DNA of 64,000 bases. Origin: Cellulomonas hominis. GTDB taxonomy: Bacteria > Actinomycetota > Actinomycetes > Actinomycetales > Cellulomonadaceae. Where the stretch lies: the NCBI RefSeq assembly GCF_901521055.1, contig NZ_CABEGA010000001.1, positions 1 to 64,000 on the forward strand, given 5' to 3'. The stretch's first letter is position 1, and every line of letters starts with the position of its first letter. A model generated the notes under the pieces. That model did not search any database. It was not told the DNA's origin and saw only the letters and a program-made list of their open reading frames with translations. Shown piece after piece: positions 42,648 to 50,777 of the stretch. The position numbers were made by a program, and so were the translations under genes.

Positions 42648-43349
42648 ATGACTCAACATCCCGCTGCCCCGGGCCTCGTCGTCGAGGGCCTCGAGGTTCG
42701 ACTGGGCAGGCGTCGCGTCCTCGACGGCGTCCAGCTGACGCTTCCCCTCGCCGGACAGGTCGTCGGGCTCTTCGGCCCGAACGGCGCAGGCAAGACGACG
42801 CTCATGAAGTGCGTCGTCGGGCTGCTCCAGCGCTACCGGGGCCACATTTCGGTCGCCGGGGGCGGCGCCTCGTACATGCCGGACTCGCCCTACCTCTACC
42901 CGTTCCTCCGGGTGTCCGAGTGCGAGGCGCTGTTCCGCTCGCGTTACGCCGACTTCTCCGCCGAACGCGCCGAGGAGCTGTTCACCGCGCTCGGCCTGGA
43001 CCGTTCCCGCCGGATGGGCGAGCTCTCGAAGGGGATGTCCGAGCAGGTCCACGTCGCTCTGACGTTTGCGCGTCAGGTGCCCCTGTACGTGCTCGACGAG
43101 CCGCTCGCCGCTGTGGATCCGTACACACGCGAGCTGCTGCTCGACGTGATCCAGCGGTTGCGACCAGCACGCTCGACGACGTTGATCAGCACGCACATCA
43201 TCCAGGAGGTCGCTGACGTCTTCGACGAAGTCATCATGCTCTCGGACGGACGGGTCGTCCGCCACGACCTCGTCGCCCAGCTCCCGGAGGGCGCCGCCCT
43301 CGAGGAGCTCTACAAGAAGGAGATGGCGGCGCGATGGGTGACGACCTGA
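42648..43349 (+). CDS. epeA: ABC transporter ATP-binding protein (YydI/EpeA-like)
   Basis: The ATPase of the epipeptide exporter or self-protection transporter. 233 residues, with Walker A GPNGAGKTT at 43-51, Walker B LYVLDEPLAAVD, and switch His in LISTHIIQEV. The signature motif is LSKGMSEQ instead of LSGGQ, a variant common in small bacterial exporter ATPases. ATG 42648 is preferred over upstream frames because CGGAG lies before it and the domain starts soon after. The gene overlaps epeB by 16 bp. Confidence 0.9.
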   Translation: MTQHPAAPGLVVEGLEVRLGRRRVLDGVQLTLPLAGQVVGLFGPNGAGKTTLMKCVVGLLQRYRGHISVAGGGASYMPDSPYLYPFLRVSECEALFRSRYADFSAERAEELFTALGLDRSRRMGELSKGMSEQVHVALTFARQVPLYVLDEPLAAVDPYTRELLLDVIQRLRPARSTTLISTHIIQEVADVFDEVIMLSDGRVVRHDLVAQLPEGAALEELYKKEMAARWVTT

Positions 43350-44095
43350 AGGTCCAGCTGCGCAAGTACCGAGCGCTGCACGCGGGACTCGCGGCCGTCC
43401 TCCTCGTGAGTGGCGCAGCCATCGCCCTGGCACAGCACCAAGAGAGCGTGGTCATCGCCGCGTCGCTGCTCACGCTCGTCGTCTGGTGCTTCGCCATCGT
43501 GTTCACGGTGTACGAGATCTTCCGTGTCGTGCACGTGGCGGACGACTACCTGCTCCTCTCCGTTCCGCAGGGGGCTCGCGCCGCGCTTCGACTTCGCGCC
43601 GGTGTCCTCCTCCTCTATCTGATCGCGCTCGGGGCCGTTGAGCTCGTCGGATGGTGGGCATCCGCATCCGCTGCGGACGAGGCGCCCGGAATCGCACTCG
43701 TCATCGCGTGGGCCCTCGCCCGGGTGGTGTCGTTCTTGTCCTTCATCGCCGTGGTCGCCGTGGTCGTGCTCGGAGCGAAGGTGCTACGGCACCGCACCGC
43801 GGCACTCGTCACGGTCGTCGTCTGCCTGGCCGTCGTGGTCGTCGGCGTCGGCGCTACCCAGCTCGCGCTCGTACGGCTGGGCCGTCCCGGCTATGTCTGG
43901 GGCCTGGGTATCGACACCGAGTTCCATGGCCTCAGCCAGTACGCCACTGTGCTGCCCCTTGCGATGAGACCCGCAGGTGCTGCGACCTCAGCCGACACGT
44001 TTCTCCCGATGACAACCGGAGTGAACCTCGCGGTCGTGCTGGTTGCCGCGGCAGCATGGTGGTCCTTGCGCCGGATGCGCCTCAACCTGCCGTAG
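43334..44095 (+). CDS. epeB: ABC transporter permease (YydJ/EpeB-like)
   Basis: A 253-residue integral membrane protein with about six hydrophobic helices and basic cytoplasmic loops, positioned to pair with EpeA. The last helix ends WWSLRRMRLNLP. Its sequence is not strongly conserved, as is normal for this component; the assignment rests on topology and on its place at the end of epeXEPAB. In Bacillus the EpeAB pair mainly protects the producer. The start overlaps epeA, implying coupling. Confidence 0.82.
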   Translation: MGDDLKVQLRKYRALHAGLAAVLLVSGAAIALAQHQESVVIAASLLTLVVWCFAIVFTVYEIFRVVHVADDYLLLSVPQGARAALRLRAGVLLLYLIALGAVELVGWWASASAADEAPGIALVIAWALARVVSFLSFIAVVAVVVLGAKVLRHRTAALVTVVVCLAVVVVGVGATQLALVRLGRPGYVWGLGIDTEFHGLSQYATVLPLAMRPAGAATSADTFLPMTTGVNLAVVLVAAAAWWSLRRMRLNLP

Positions 44096-44168
44096 CGGTG
44101 CCAGACCTTCACGCGGCACCCCCCGCGGGTGCACGCTGGTCCCACCGGACGACGACGAGGGGGCCGTC

Positions 44169-44555
44169 ATGCTCGACCTCAGCCAGGGCTTCAGCGGGTA
44201 CTCGGTGGCCGACGTGCCGGCCGCCCGCGCGTTCTACGCCGACGTGCTCGGCCTGGACGCGCAGGAGCGGGACGGGATGCTGTGGCTGCACCTGTCCGGC
44301 GGCCGCGACGTCCTGCTCTACCCGAAGGGCGACGCCCACACGCCCGCCACCTACACGGTGCTCAACTTCCCCGTCGCCGACGTCCCGGCGGCCGTGGCGG
44401 AGCTGCGCGGGCGCGGGGTGCGGTTCGAGCGGTACGAGGGCACCCCGCTGCAGACGGACGAGGACGGGGTGTTCCGCGGCGGCGGGCCGCTCATCGCGTG
44501 GTTCACCGACCCGTCGGGGAACGTGCTGTCGGTGATCGAGGACGACGAGCCCTGA
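44169..44555 (+). CDS. VOC-family protein
   Basis: A 128-residue VOC-fold protein. The first unit reads SVADVPAARAFYADVLGLDAQER, the second NFPVADVPAAVAELRGRGVRF, closing with WFTDPSGNVLSVIEDDEP, where the final Glu is a usual metal ligand. A GAGGGGG ribosome site precedes the ATG. It lies between the epe operon and the two-component genes on the same strand but has its own spacing of 74 and 84 bp; a resistance or glyoxalase role is possible but unproven. Confidence 0.82.
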   Translation: MLDLSQGFSGYSVADVPAARAFYADVLGLDAQERDGMLWLHLSGGRDVLLYPKGDAHTPATYTVLNFPVADVPAAVAELRGRGVRFERYEGTPLQTDEDGVFRGGGPLIAWFTDPSGNVLSVIEDDEP

Positions 44556-44579
44556 CCCCGGCGCCGGACCCGCGCGGCG

Positions 44580-44618
44580 CACAGGGAACCCACAGGGTCG
44601 CGTCAGCATCGGCTCAGG
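44580..44618 (+). promoter_or_regulatory. Four 11-bp-phased CACAGGG/CTCAGG repeats
   Basis: A CAG core recurs at 44582, 44593, 44604 and 44615, exactly 11 bp apart, within units CACAGGG, CACAGGG, GTCAGCA and CTCAGGT. The array covers about -60 to -22 from the response-regulator start codon, the same distance as the CCTCAGG array from the HAD gene. It is the natural autoregulatory site for an OmpR-type regulator. Confidence 0.55.
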
Positions 44619-44639
44619 TCGCGGCGCGATGCTCGGCCC

Positions 44640-45374
44640 ATGACCGCCTCGACGCTCCAGCGCGACTCCCTCACCCGAGCGGACGGCCAGCCCGTCCGCG
44701 CCCTCGTCGTGGACGACGAGGCCACCCTCGCCGAGCTGCTCTCCACCGCCCTGCGGTACGAGGGCTGGCAGGTCGAGCACGCCCTGACGGGCCAGGCCGC
44801 GATCAAGCAGGCGCGGAGCCTCGACCCCGACGTCATCCTGCTGGACGTGATGCTGCCCGACCTGTCCGGGCTGGACGTCCTGCGCCGGATCCGGGCCACC
44901 CACCCGAACGTCCCCGTGCTGTTCCTCACCGCCAAGGACGCCGTGGAGGACCGGATCGCCGGCCTCACCGCGGGCGGCGACGACTACGTGACCAAGCCGT
45001 TCAGCCTGGAGGAGGTCGTCGCCCGGCTGCGCGCGCTCCTGCGCCGCGCGGGCGCCGTCTCCGAGCGCGAGGAGGCCGTCCTGGTGGTCGGGGACCTGCG
45101 CATGGACGAGGACTCCCACGAGGTCTCCCGCGGCGGCGACGACATCCGCCTGACCGCCACGGAGTTCGAGCTGCTGCGGTACTTCATGCGCAACCCGAAG
45201 CGGGTGCTGTCCAAGGCGCAGATCCTCGACCGCGTCTGGCAGTACGACTTCGGCGGGCAGGCGAACATCGTCGAGCTGTACGTGTCGTACCTGCGCCGCA
45301 AGATCGACAAGGGCCGTGAGCCGATGCTGCACACCCTGCGCGGCGTCGGGTACGTGCTCAAGCCCGCCGCGTGA
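44640..45374 (+). CDS. OmpR-family response regulator
   Basis: A 244-residue regulator. The receiver domain has Asp25/Asp26, the phosphorylation site Asp69 (ILLDVMLPD), Thr97 and Lys119 (YVTKPF). The C-terminal winged helix contains LTATEFELLRYFMRNPKRVLSKAQILDRVW and YVSYLRRKID, as in OmpR/PhoB proteins. It lies in an operon with the kinase, overlapping by GTGA. Phased repeats directly upstream suggest autoregulation. GATGCT 6 nt before the ATG could be the -10 of a leaderless transcript. Confidence 0.93.
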   Translation: MTASTLQRDSLTRADGQPVRALVVDDEATLAELLSTALRYEGWQVEHALTGQAAIKQARSLDPDVILLDVMLPDLSGLDVLRRIRATHPNVPVLFLTAKDAVEDRIAGLTAGGDDYVTKPFSLEEVVARLRALLRRAGAVSEREEAVLVVGDLRMDEDSHEVSRGGDDIRLTATEFELLRYFMRNPKRVLSKAQILDRVWQYDFGGQANIVELYVSYLRRKIDKGREPMLHTLRGVGYVLKPAA

Positions 45375-46909
45375 GCCGCCGGGGTCGCCGCTGGACGCTG
45401 CGGCGCCGGCTGGTCGCCGTCGTCGTGGTCCTGCTCGCCACGGTGGCCGCGGTCATGGGGCTGGTGTCCACGCTCGCGCTCCGGACCTCGCTGCTCGACC
45501 AGATCGACGACCGGCTCGACTCGGCCAGCCGGCGCGCGGTCGCCGCGCCGGACCGGCTGGACCGCGGGGAGGAGCCCCGCCCGGAGCCCTCGGACGCGCT
45601 CGACGGCTCCGCGCAGGGCGAGGGCGACGCCGGCGACCAGGTCCCGCCCGCGTTCGGCCTGCCCGGCCAGGACGTCGGCACGGTCAGCGTTTTCGAGCGG
45701 TCCGACGGCAGCGCCCTGCAGTCCGGGTACCTCGACGACTCCGGCGAGGTGCAGCAGCTCACGGACGACCAGCTCGCCACGCTGCTGGGCCTGACACCTG
45801 ACGGCACCCCGGACACGGTCGACCTGCCGGGCCTGGGCACCTACCGCGTGATCTCCGTGGTGTCCGACGACGGCGACACGTCGGTGACCGCGATCCCGGT
45901 GGCGGGCGTGACCGCCACCGTGGAGGACTTCCTCGTGGTCGAGGTCGTCGTCGCGGTGCTCGGCCTGCTCGCGGCGGCCGTGCTCGCCACTCTCCTGGTG
46001 CGCCGGGAGCTGCGGCCGCTCGACCGGGTCGCCGCCACCGCGAGCCGCGTGTCGGAGATGCCGCTGTCCCGCGGCGAGGTCGACATCCGCGAGCGCGTGC
46101 CCGCGCAGGACACCGACCCGGCCACGGAGGTCGGCCAGGTGGGCGCCGCGCTCAACCGGATGCTCGGCCACGTGGAGTCGGCGCTGACCTCCCGCCACGA
46201 GTCCGAGACCCAGGTGCGCCGGTTCGTCGCGGACGCGAGCCACGAGCTCCGGACCCCGCTCGCGTCGATCCGTGGGTACGCGGAGCTCGTGCAGCGCCTG
46301 CCCGGGGAGCTGCCGCCGGACGCGCTCCGGGCGATGGACCGCGTGGGGTCCGAGGCGCGCCGGATGACGACGCTGGTCGAGGACATGCTGCTGCTCGCCC
46401 GCCTCGACGCCGGCCGGGACCTGGACGTCGCGGAGGTCGACCTCGCCGCGCTGGCGGTCGACGCCGTCTCCGACGCGCACGCCGCGGGGCCGGACCACGC
46501 GTGGCGCCTGGACCTCGACGCCCCGGAGGACGACCTGGACCTCGAGCCCCCGCTCGTGCTCGGCGACGAGCACCGGCTGCGGCAGGTCCTGGTCAACCTG
46601 CTGTCGAACGCCCGCGTGCACACCCCGGCCGGGACGACCGTCGTGGTCGGGGTCGCGCAGGACGGCGACCAGGTCGTGCTCCGCGTGCGGGACGACGGGC
46701 CCGGCATCCCCGAGCCGCTGCTGTCGCGGCTGTTCGAGCGGTTCGCCCGCGGGGACGCGTCCCGCAACCGCGCCGCGGGGTCGACCGGGCTCGGCCTGGC
46801 GATCGTGCACGCCGTGGTGACCGCCCACGGCGGGACGATCGACGTGGACGGGACACCCGGCGGGACGACGTTCACCGTCCGGTTGCCCCGTCCCGCGACG
46901 TCAGGCTGA
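45371..46909 (+). CDS. Membrane sensor histidine kinase
   Basis: A 512-residue kinase. One TM helix lies at about 13-35 and another at about 185-210, enclosing an extracytoplasmic sensor domain of about 150 residues rich in Asp/Gly. A HAMP segment follows, then the phospho-acceptor His291 in ADASHELRTPLASIRGY, the N box LVNLLSNARVHTPAG, and G boxes VRDDGPGIPE and STGLGLAIVHAV. The signal is unknown. The stop is within 9 bp of the end of the convergent aldo/keto reductase gene. Confidence 0.93.
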   Translation: MSRRGRRWTLRRRLVAVVVVLLATVAAVMGLVSTLALRTSLLDQIDDRLDSASRRAVAAPDRLDRGEEPRPEPSDALDGSAQGEGDAGDQVPPAFGLPGQDVGTVSVFERSDGSALQSGYLDDSGEVQQLTDDQLATLLGLTPDGTPDTVDLPGLGTYRVISVVSDDGDTSVTAIPVAGVTATVEDFLVVEVVVAVLGLLAAAVLATLLVRRELRPLDRVAATASRVSEMPLSRGEVDIRERVPAQDTDPATEVGQVGAALNRMLGHVESALTSRHESETQVRRFVADASHELRTPLASIRGYAELVQRLPGELPPDALRAMDRVGSEARRMTTLVEDMLLLARLDAGRDLDVAEVDLAALAVDAVSDAHAAGPDHAWRLDLDAPEDDLDLEPPLVLGDEHRLRQVLVNLLSNARVHTPAGTTVVVGVAQDGDQVVLRVRDDGPGIPEPLLSRLFERFARGDASRNRAAGSTGLGLAIVHAVVTAHGGTIDVDGTPGGTTFTVRLPRPATSG

Positions 46910-47836
46910 GACCGCCGCCAGCGCGTTCAGCTCGTCGACGGTCAGGTCGAGGCGCGCGCCCGCCAGCAGGTCGGGCAGCTGGTCCAGGGAGCGTGCGCTG
47001 GCGATCGGCGCGACCACCCCCGGCTGCACGCGCAGCCAGGCGAGCGACACCGCCGTCACGGAGGTCCCGTGCGCGGCCGCGACCTCGTCGAGCACCGCGA
47101 GGACCCGGCGGCCGCGGTCGTCGAGGTACCGCGCCGCGCCCCCGGCCCGCGGGCTGTCGACCGCCGGCGCGCCGTCCCGGTACTTGCCGGTCAGGAAGCC
47201 GCTGGCCAGCGACGAGTACGGCAGCACGCCGAGGCCCTCGCGGACGGCGAGCTCCTGCAGCGGGCCCTCGTACTCGTCGCGGTGCACCAGGTTGTAGTGC
47301 GGCTGCAGCGCCACGAACCGCGCGACCCCGAGGTCGTCCGCGATCCGCAGCGCCTCCGCGAGCCGCTCCGTGCTGAAGTTCGACGCCGCGACGTACCGCG
47401 CCTTGCCCTCCGCGACGACCTCGCCGAGCGCGGCGACGGTCTCCTCCAGCGGGGTCTCCGGGTCGTCCGCGTGGGCGTAGTACAGGTCGACGTAGTCGGT
47501 CTGCAGCCGCTTCAGGGACTGCTCGACCGCCGAGCGGACCGTCGCCCGCGAGGTCCCGAGGTAGCCGTCGAGCTTGCCGACCTTGGTCGCGATCACCACG
47601 TCGGAGCGGTTCTGCCGGGAGGCCATCCAGCGCCCGAGGATCTCCTCGGACTCCCCGCCCTCGTGCCCGGGCGCCCACTGCGAGTACACGTCGGCGGTGT
47701 CGACGAGGCTGCCGCCCTCCGCGGTGAACGCGTCGAGGACGGCGAACGACGTGTCCTCGTCCGCGGTCCAGCCGAACACGTTGCCACCCAGGTTCAGGGG
47801 CAGGACGTCCAGGTCGGTGGTGCCGATGCGTGCCAT
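46901..47836 (-). CDS. Aldo/keto reductase
   Basis: A 311-residue NADPH-dependent oxidoreductase of the (beta/alpha)8 barrel type. The catalytic tetrad can be read: Asp and Tyr in VDTADVYSQW, Lys in IATKVGKLDG, His in LYYAHADDPETP. The C-terminal LQPHYNLVHRDEYEG and PYSSLASGFLTGKY are typical of AKR families acting on aldehydes or sugar-like ketones. A GAGGAGG ribosome site precedes the ATG. The substrate is unknown. Confidence 0.9.
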   Translation of the reverse strand: MARIGTTDLDVLPLNLGGNVFGWTADEDTSFAVLDAFTAEGGSLVDTADVYSQWAPGHEGGESEEILGRWMASRQNRSDVVIATKVGKLDGYLGTSRATVRSAVEQSLKRLQTDYVDLYYAHADDPETPLEETVAALGEVVAEGKARYVAASNFSTERLAEALRIADDLGVARFVALQPHYNLVHRDEYEGPLQELAVREGLGVLPYSSLASGFLTGKYRDGAPAVDSPRAGGAARYLDDRGRRVLAVLDEVAAAHGTSVTAVSLAWLRVQPGVVAPIASARSLDQLPDLLAGARLDLTVDELNALAAVSA

Positions 47837-47865
47837 GGTCCTCCTCGGTCGGACGGTGCCGCGCC

Positions 47866-48771
47866 TCAGAGCGGGTACGCGGCGTACAGGTTGCGGATGT
47901 CGGCGGCCGGGCCCGCGACGCGGAAGACGGTGGTCCCGTTGCTCCACGCCGCGACGCCGGTGCCGTCACCGACGTCCACGACCGTCACGGTGCCGGTCGG
48001 CTGCCCGCCCACCAGCACCTCCTCCTGCAGGAGCACGGTCGGGGCGGCAGGCAGCGCCGCGGTGATCCCCGCGAGCACGGCGGCGGCCTCCTCCGGCGTC
48101 TCGAACTGGGCGGCCTGGACGGTCACGGTGCCCGACGCGCCGTCGGTGTACGTCTCGGTGTAGGCCTCCAGCGCGTTCTGGCCCAGCAGCGCCGGGTCGT
48201 CCGCGCTGCTGGCGAGGGCGTACTGCAGCACGGTCGCCGGGAGGCTGGTCGCGAACGGCGTGGTCGCCGCGCGGGCGACCGGGGCGACGGTGGCGGTCGG
48301 GGACGGGAGCACCACGTCGTCGGGCGCCGCGACGGTCGTGCCGCCGTCCCGCAGCAGGAGGAACGCGGTGAGCCCGCCGCCGACGAGGACGACCGCCGCC
48401 ACGATCGCGGCGATCAGCCGACCGCGACGACGCCCTGGGCGCGCAGCGGGCGCGGGCTCGGCCTCGTCCGCCGCCCCACCCGCCGCAGTGCCGCCCGCCG
48501 CAGTGCCGCCCGCCGCAGTGCCTGCTACCGGAGTGCCACCTGCGGCAGCACCCGCGGGCGCGGCCGGCGACGGGACGACCGCGTGCGAGCCCGTCCTGCG
48601 CGAGACGGGGCGCGCCGGCTCCGGCTCGGCAGCGGCCACGCGCTGGTCACGGCGGGACGGGGCGCTCGTCGGCTCGGGGTGCAGCGACGGCCAGCGGGGC
48701 GTGCTGCCGCCGGTCCCGGCGCCCGGGGCACCCGGTCCGGGCTGCGCCTGTCGGCCGTCGCTGTCACTCAT
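47866..48771 (-). CDS. Hypothetical membrane-anchored protein with extracytoplasmic domain
   Basis: A 301-residue protein, not recognised. Residues 1-115 are cytoplasmic, Pro/Ala/Gly-rich and contain a TAAGG repeat run (about residues 82-100). A single TM helix (LIAAIVAAVVLVGGGLTAFLLL) follows basic residues RPGRRRGR, and the last 160 residues form an extracytoplasmic domain with the alternating pattern of a small alpha/beta fold (QFETPEEAAAVLAGITAALP). It could sense or bind an envelope component. It is the first gene of a minus-strand pair with the aldo/keto reductase, 29 bp apart. Confidence 0.65.
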   Translation of the reverse strand: MSDSDGRQAQPGPGAPGAGTGGSTPRWPSLHPEPTSAPSRRDQRVAAAEPEPARPVSRRTGSHAVVPSPAAPAGAAAGGTPVAGTAAGGTAAGGTAAGGAADEAEPAPAARPGRRRGRLIAAIVAAVVLVGGGLTAFLLLRDGGTTVAAPDDVVLPSPTATVAPVARAATTPFATSLPATVLQYALASSADDPALLGQNALEAYTETYTDGASGTVTVQAAQFETPEEAAAVLAGITAALPAAPTVLLQEEVLVGGQPTGTVTVVDVGDGTGVAAWSNGTTVFRVAGPAADIRNLYAAYPL

Positions 48772-49175
48772 GCACGAACTCCCCTGCCGCCTGCGTGGTC
48801 CGGGCGCACCGCGTCACGGTCCGGTCCCGGAGGTTCCGCGGCAGCCTACTGGCCGTTCCGAGGCGGGCCCGGGACCCGCCGCGTCGCGCCGCGCGGATCC
48901 GGGGGCACGGCCCGTAGCGCCGGGCGGTGTCCACGGTGTCCACGGTGTCGCGGATGTCCACGGTGTCGCGGTGGGGGGACGGGACATGTCCTCCGCGACC
49001 GTGACTGCGGCGTACACCACGGTCACGGTTCCGGAGAAGGTGTGCGGCCACCGCTCGGAGGAACGTCACCGCGCGCACCGAGGTCGCGCCTCCGGCGCCG
49101 GCTGCACCGCGAGCGGTATCGGCGCGAGGTCACGCCGCCGGCGCCGCCCGCACCACGAGCGGTGTGGGCGCGAGG
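48772..49175. other. 404-bp intergenic stretch without a credible gene
   Basis: No frame here looks coding: the possible translations are Arg/Pro/Trp-rich and lack ribosome sites. It holds two repeat groups, a 9-bp repeat near 48925 and part of a 46-bp tandem repeat from 49080. No terminator or promoter stands out. Confidence 0.6.
48925..48971. repeat. 9-bp cggtgtcca repeat cluster
   Basis: The unit cggtgtcca occurs twice in tandem and is followed by degenerate copies (cggtgtcg, cggatgtcca, cggtgtcg). It is non-coding and may be a slippage product. Confidence 0.65.
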
Positions 49176-49216
49176 TCAGGCGTCCGGCGTGGGCCGCACG
49201 CGGACGGTGTCGGCGC
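49080..49216. repeat. 46-bp imperfect tandem repeat, three copies, over the radA 3' end
   Basis: Copies begin at 49080, 49126 and 49172, each opening gaggtc and ending ggcgc, with about 75-85 percent agreement by eye. The radA stop codon lies in the third copy, so copies 1 and 2 look like old duplications of the gene's last 15 codons placed after the stop. Confidence 0.75.
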
Positions 49217-50591
49217 GGGTGAGCCGGATGGCCTCGCCGAGGTCGGCCGCCTGGGCCACCCGCATGCCGTCGGGTTCCTGCCCCGACTCCAGCGCCCCGG
49301 CGGGGACGACCGCGTGGGTGAACCCGAGCCGCGCGGCCTCGGCCAGCCGCCGCGCTGTGCCGGTGACCGGCCGGATCTCCCCCGCCAGCCCGACCTCGCC
49401 GATCGCGACGAGACGCGGCGGCAGCGCGACGTTCTCCCGGCTGCTGACGGTCGCGAGCGCGAGCGCGAGGTCGGCGGCGGGCTCGACGACGCGCGCCCCG
49501 CCGACGGTCGACACGTACACGTCCTGGTCCCCGACCTTGAGACCCGCGCGCCGCTGGAGCACCGCGAGCACCATCGCGAGCCGGCTGCCGTCGACGCCGC
49601 TCGTGGTGCGCCGCGGGTTCGCGAGCATGCTCGGCGCGACCAGCGCCTGCACCTCGGTCGCCAGCGGGCGCCGGCCCTCCAGGGTGACGGTCACGCAGGT
49701 GCCGGGGACGTGGTGCCGCTCGTGCGAGACGAACAGCCCGGACGGGTCCGCGAGCCCGACGATGCCGGACTCGGTGAGGTCGAAGCAGCCGACCTCGTCC
49801 GTCGGCCCGTAGCGGTTCTTGGTGGCCCGCAGCAGCCGCAGCCGCGAGTGCCGGTCGCCCTCGAACTGGCACACCACGTCGACCAGGTGCTCCAGCGTGC
49901 GCGGGCCCGCGACCGCGCCGTCCTTCGTCACGTGCCCGACCAGCACGACCGGCAGCGCCCGCTCCTTCGCCGCCGCGATGAGGGACGCCGCGACCTCACG
50001 GACCTGCGCGACGCCGCCGGGCGACCCCTCGACGGCGGCCGAGGCGACGGTCTGCACGGAGTCGAGCACCAAGAGGTCGGGCTCCGTCTGCGCGAGGTGC
50101 CCGAGGATCGTCCCGAGGTCGGTCTCGGCGGTGAGCAGCAGCGTCGCCGCGAGCGCACCGATCCGCTCCGCGCGCAGCCGTACCTGGCCGGCCGACTCCT
50201 CGCCCGTCACGTACAGCACGGTCCGCCCACCGGACGCGACGCGGCTCGCGACGTCGAGCAGCAGCGTCGACTTGCCCACGCCGGGCTCCCCCGCGAGCAG
50301 CACCACCGCGCCGGGGACGAGCCCGCCGCCGAGCACCCGGTCCAGCTCACCGACACCCGTGGGGCGGGACCGGCTCGCCTCGACGTCGATCTCGGCGATC
50401 GGCCGCGCCGACCCCCGCACCGGCACCTGCACGGCCGTGCGTGGCGCCGCCCCGCCCGGACCCGTGTCCTCCGAGACCGAGCCCCACGTCTGGCACTCCC
50501 CGCACCGGCCCACCCACTTGGACGTGGTCCAGCCGCACTCGGAGCAGCGGAACGCCGGGCGGGCGGCCCGGGCGGAGGTGGTCGTCGTCAC
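49176..50591 (-). CDS. radA: DNA repair protein RadA
   Basis: A RecA-like ATPase promoting branch migration in recombination repair. 471 residues: an N-terminal zinc finger with Cys16, Cys19, Cys30 and Cys33, Walker A GEPGVGKST at 101-109, Walker B LLVLDSVQT, and the RadA-specific motif KNRYG (KNRFG in most). The C-terminal part is the Lon-protease-like domain. GTG 50591 is chosen; a GTG three codons upstream is nearly equal. It is divergent from disA, the order usual in actinobacteria. Confidence 0.95.
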   Translation of the reverse strand: MTTTTSARAARPAFRCSECGWTTSKWVGRCGECQTWGSVSEDTGPGGAAPRTAVQVPVRGSARPIAEIDVEASRSRPTGVGELDRVLGGGLVPGAVVLLAGEPGVGKSTLLLDVASRVASGGRTVLYVTGEESAGQVRLRAERIGALAATLLLTAETDLGTILGHLAQTEPDLLVLDSVQTVASAAVEGSPGGVAQVREVAASLIAAAKERALPVVLVGHVTKDGAVAGPRTLEHLVDVVCQFEGDRHSRLRLLRATKNRYGPTDEVGCFDLTESGIVGLADPSGLFVSHERHHVPGTCVTVTLEGRRPLATEVQALVAPSMLANPRRTTSGVDGSRLAMVLAVLQRRAGLKVGDQDVYVSTVGGARVVEPAADLALALATVSSRENVALPPRLVAIGEVGLAGEIRPVTGTARRLAEAARLGFTHAVVPAGALESGQEPDGMRVAQAADLGEAIRLTRADTVRVRPTPDA

Positions 50592-50765
50592 CCGCGTCAC
50601 GCTAGCCGCCGGCACCCACACACCCGCGCGACGCAGGCACCGGCGGACACGGGCGGACGAGGACGGGCTGAGCCGGGCGCGCACCCGGGCGTGCGGCCGG
50701 CGACCGTGACCGCATCGCAACGTTCCGACCCCGCGAGCGGGCCGACCCGTGGGCGCCCCGCCCCG

Positions 50766-50771
50766 TAGGAT
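50766..50771 (+). promoter_or_regulatory. -10 element (TAGGAT) for leaderless disA
   Basis: TAGGAT ends 6 nt before the disA GTG, so the transcript should begin at the start codon. This supports the chosen start. Confidence 0.5.
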
Positions 50772-50777
50772 CGCGCC

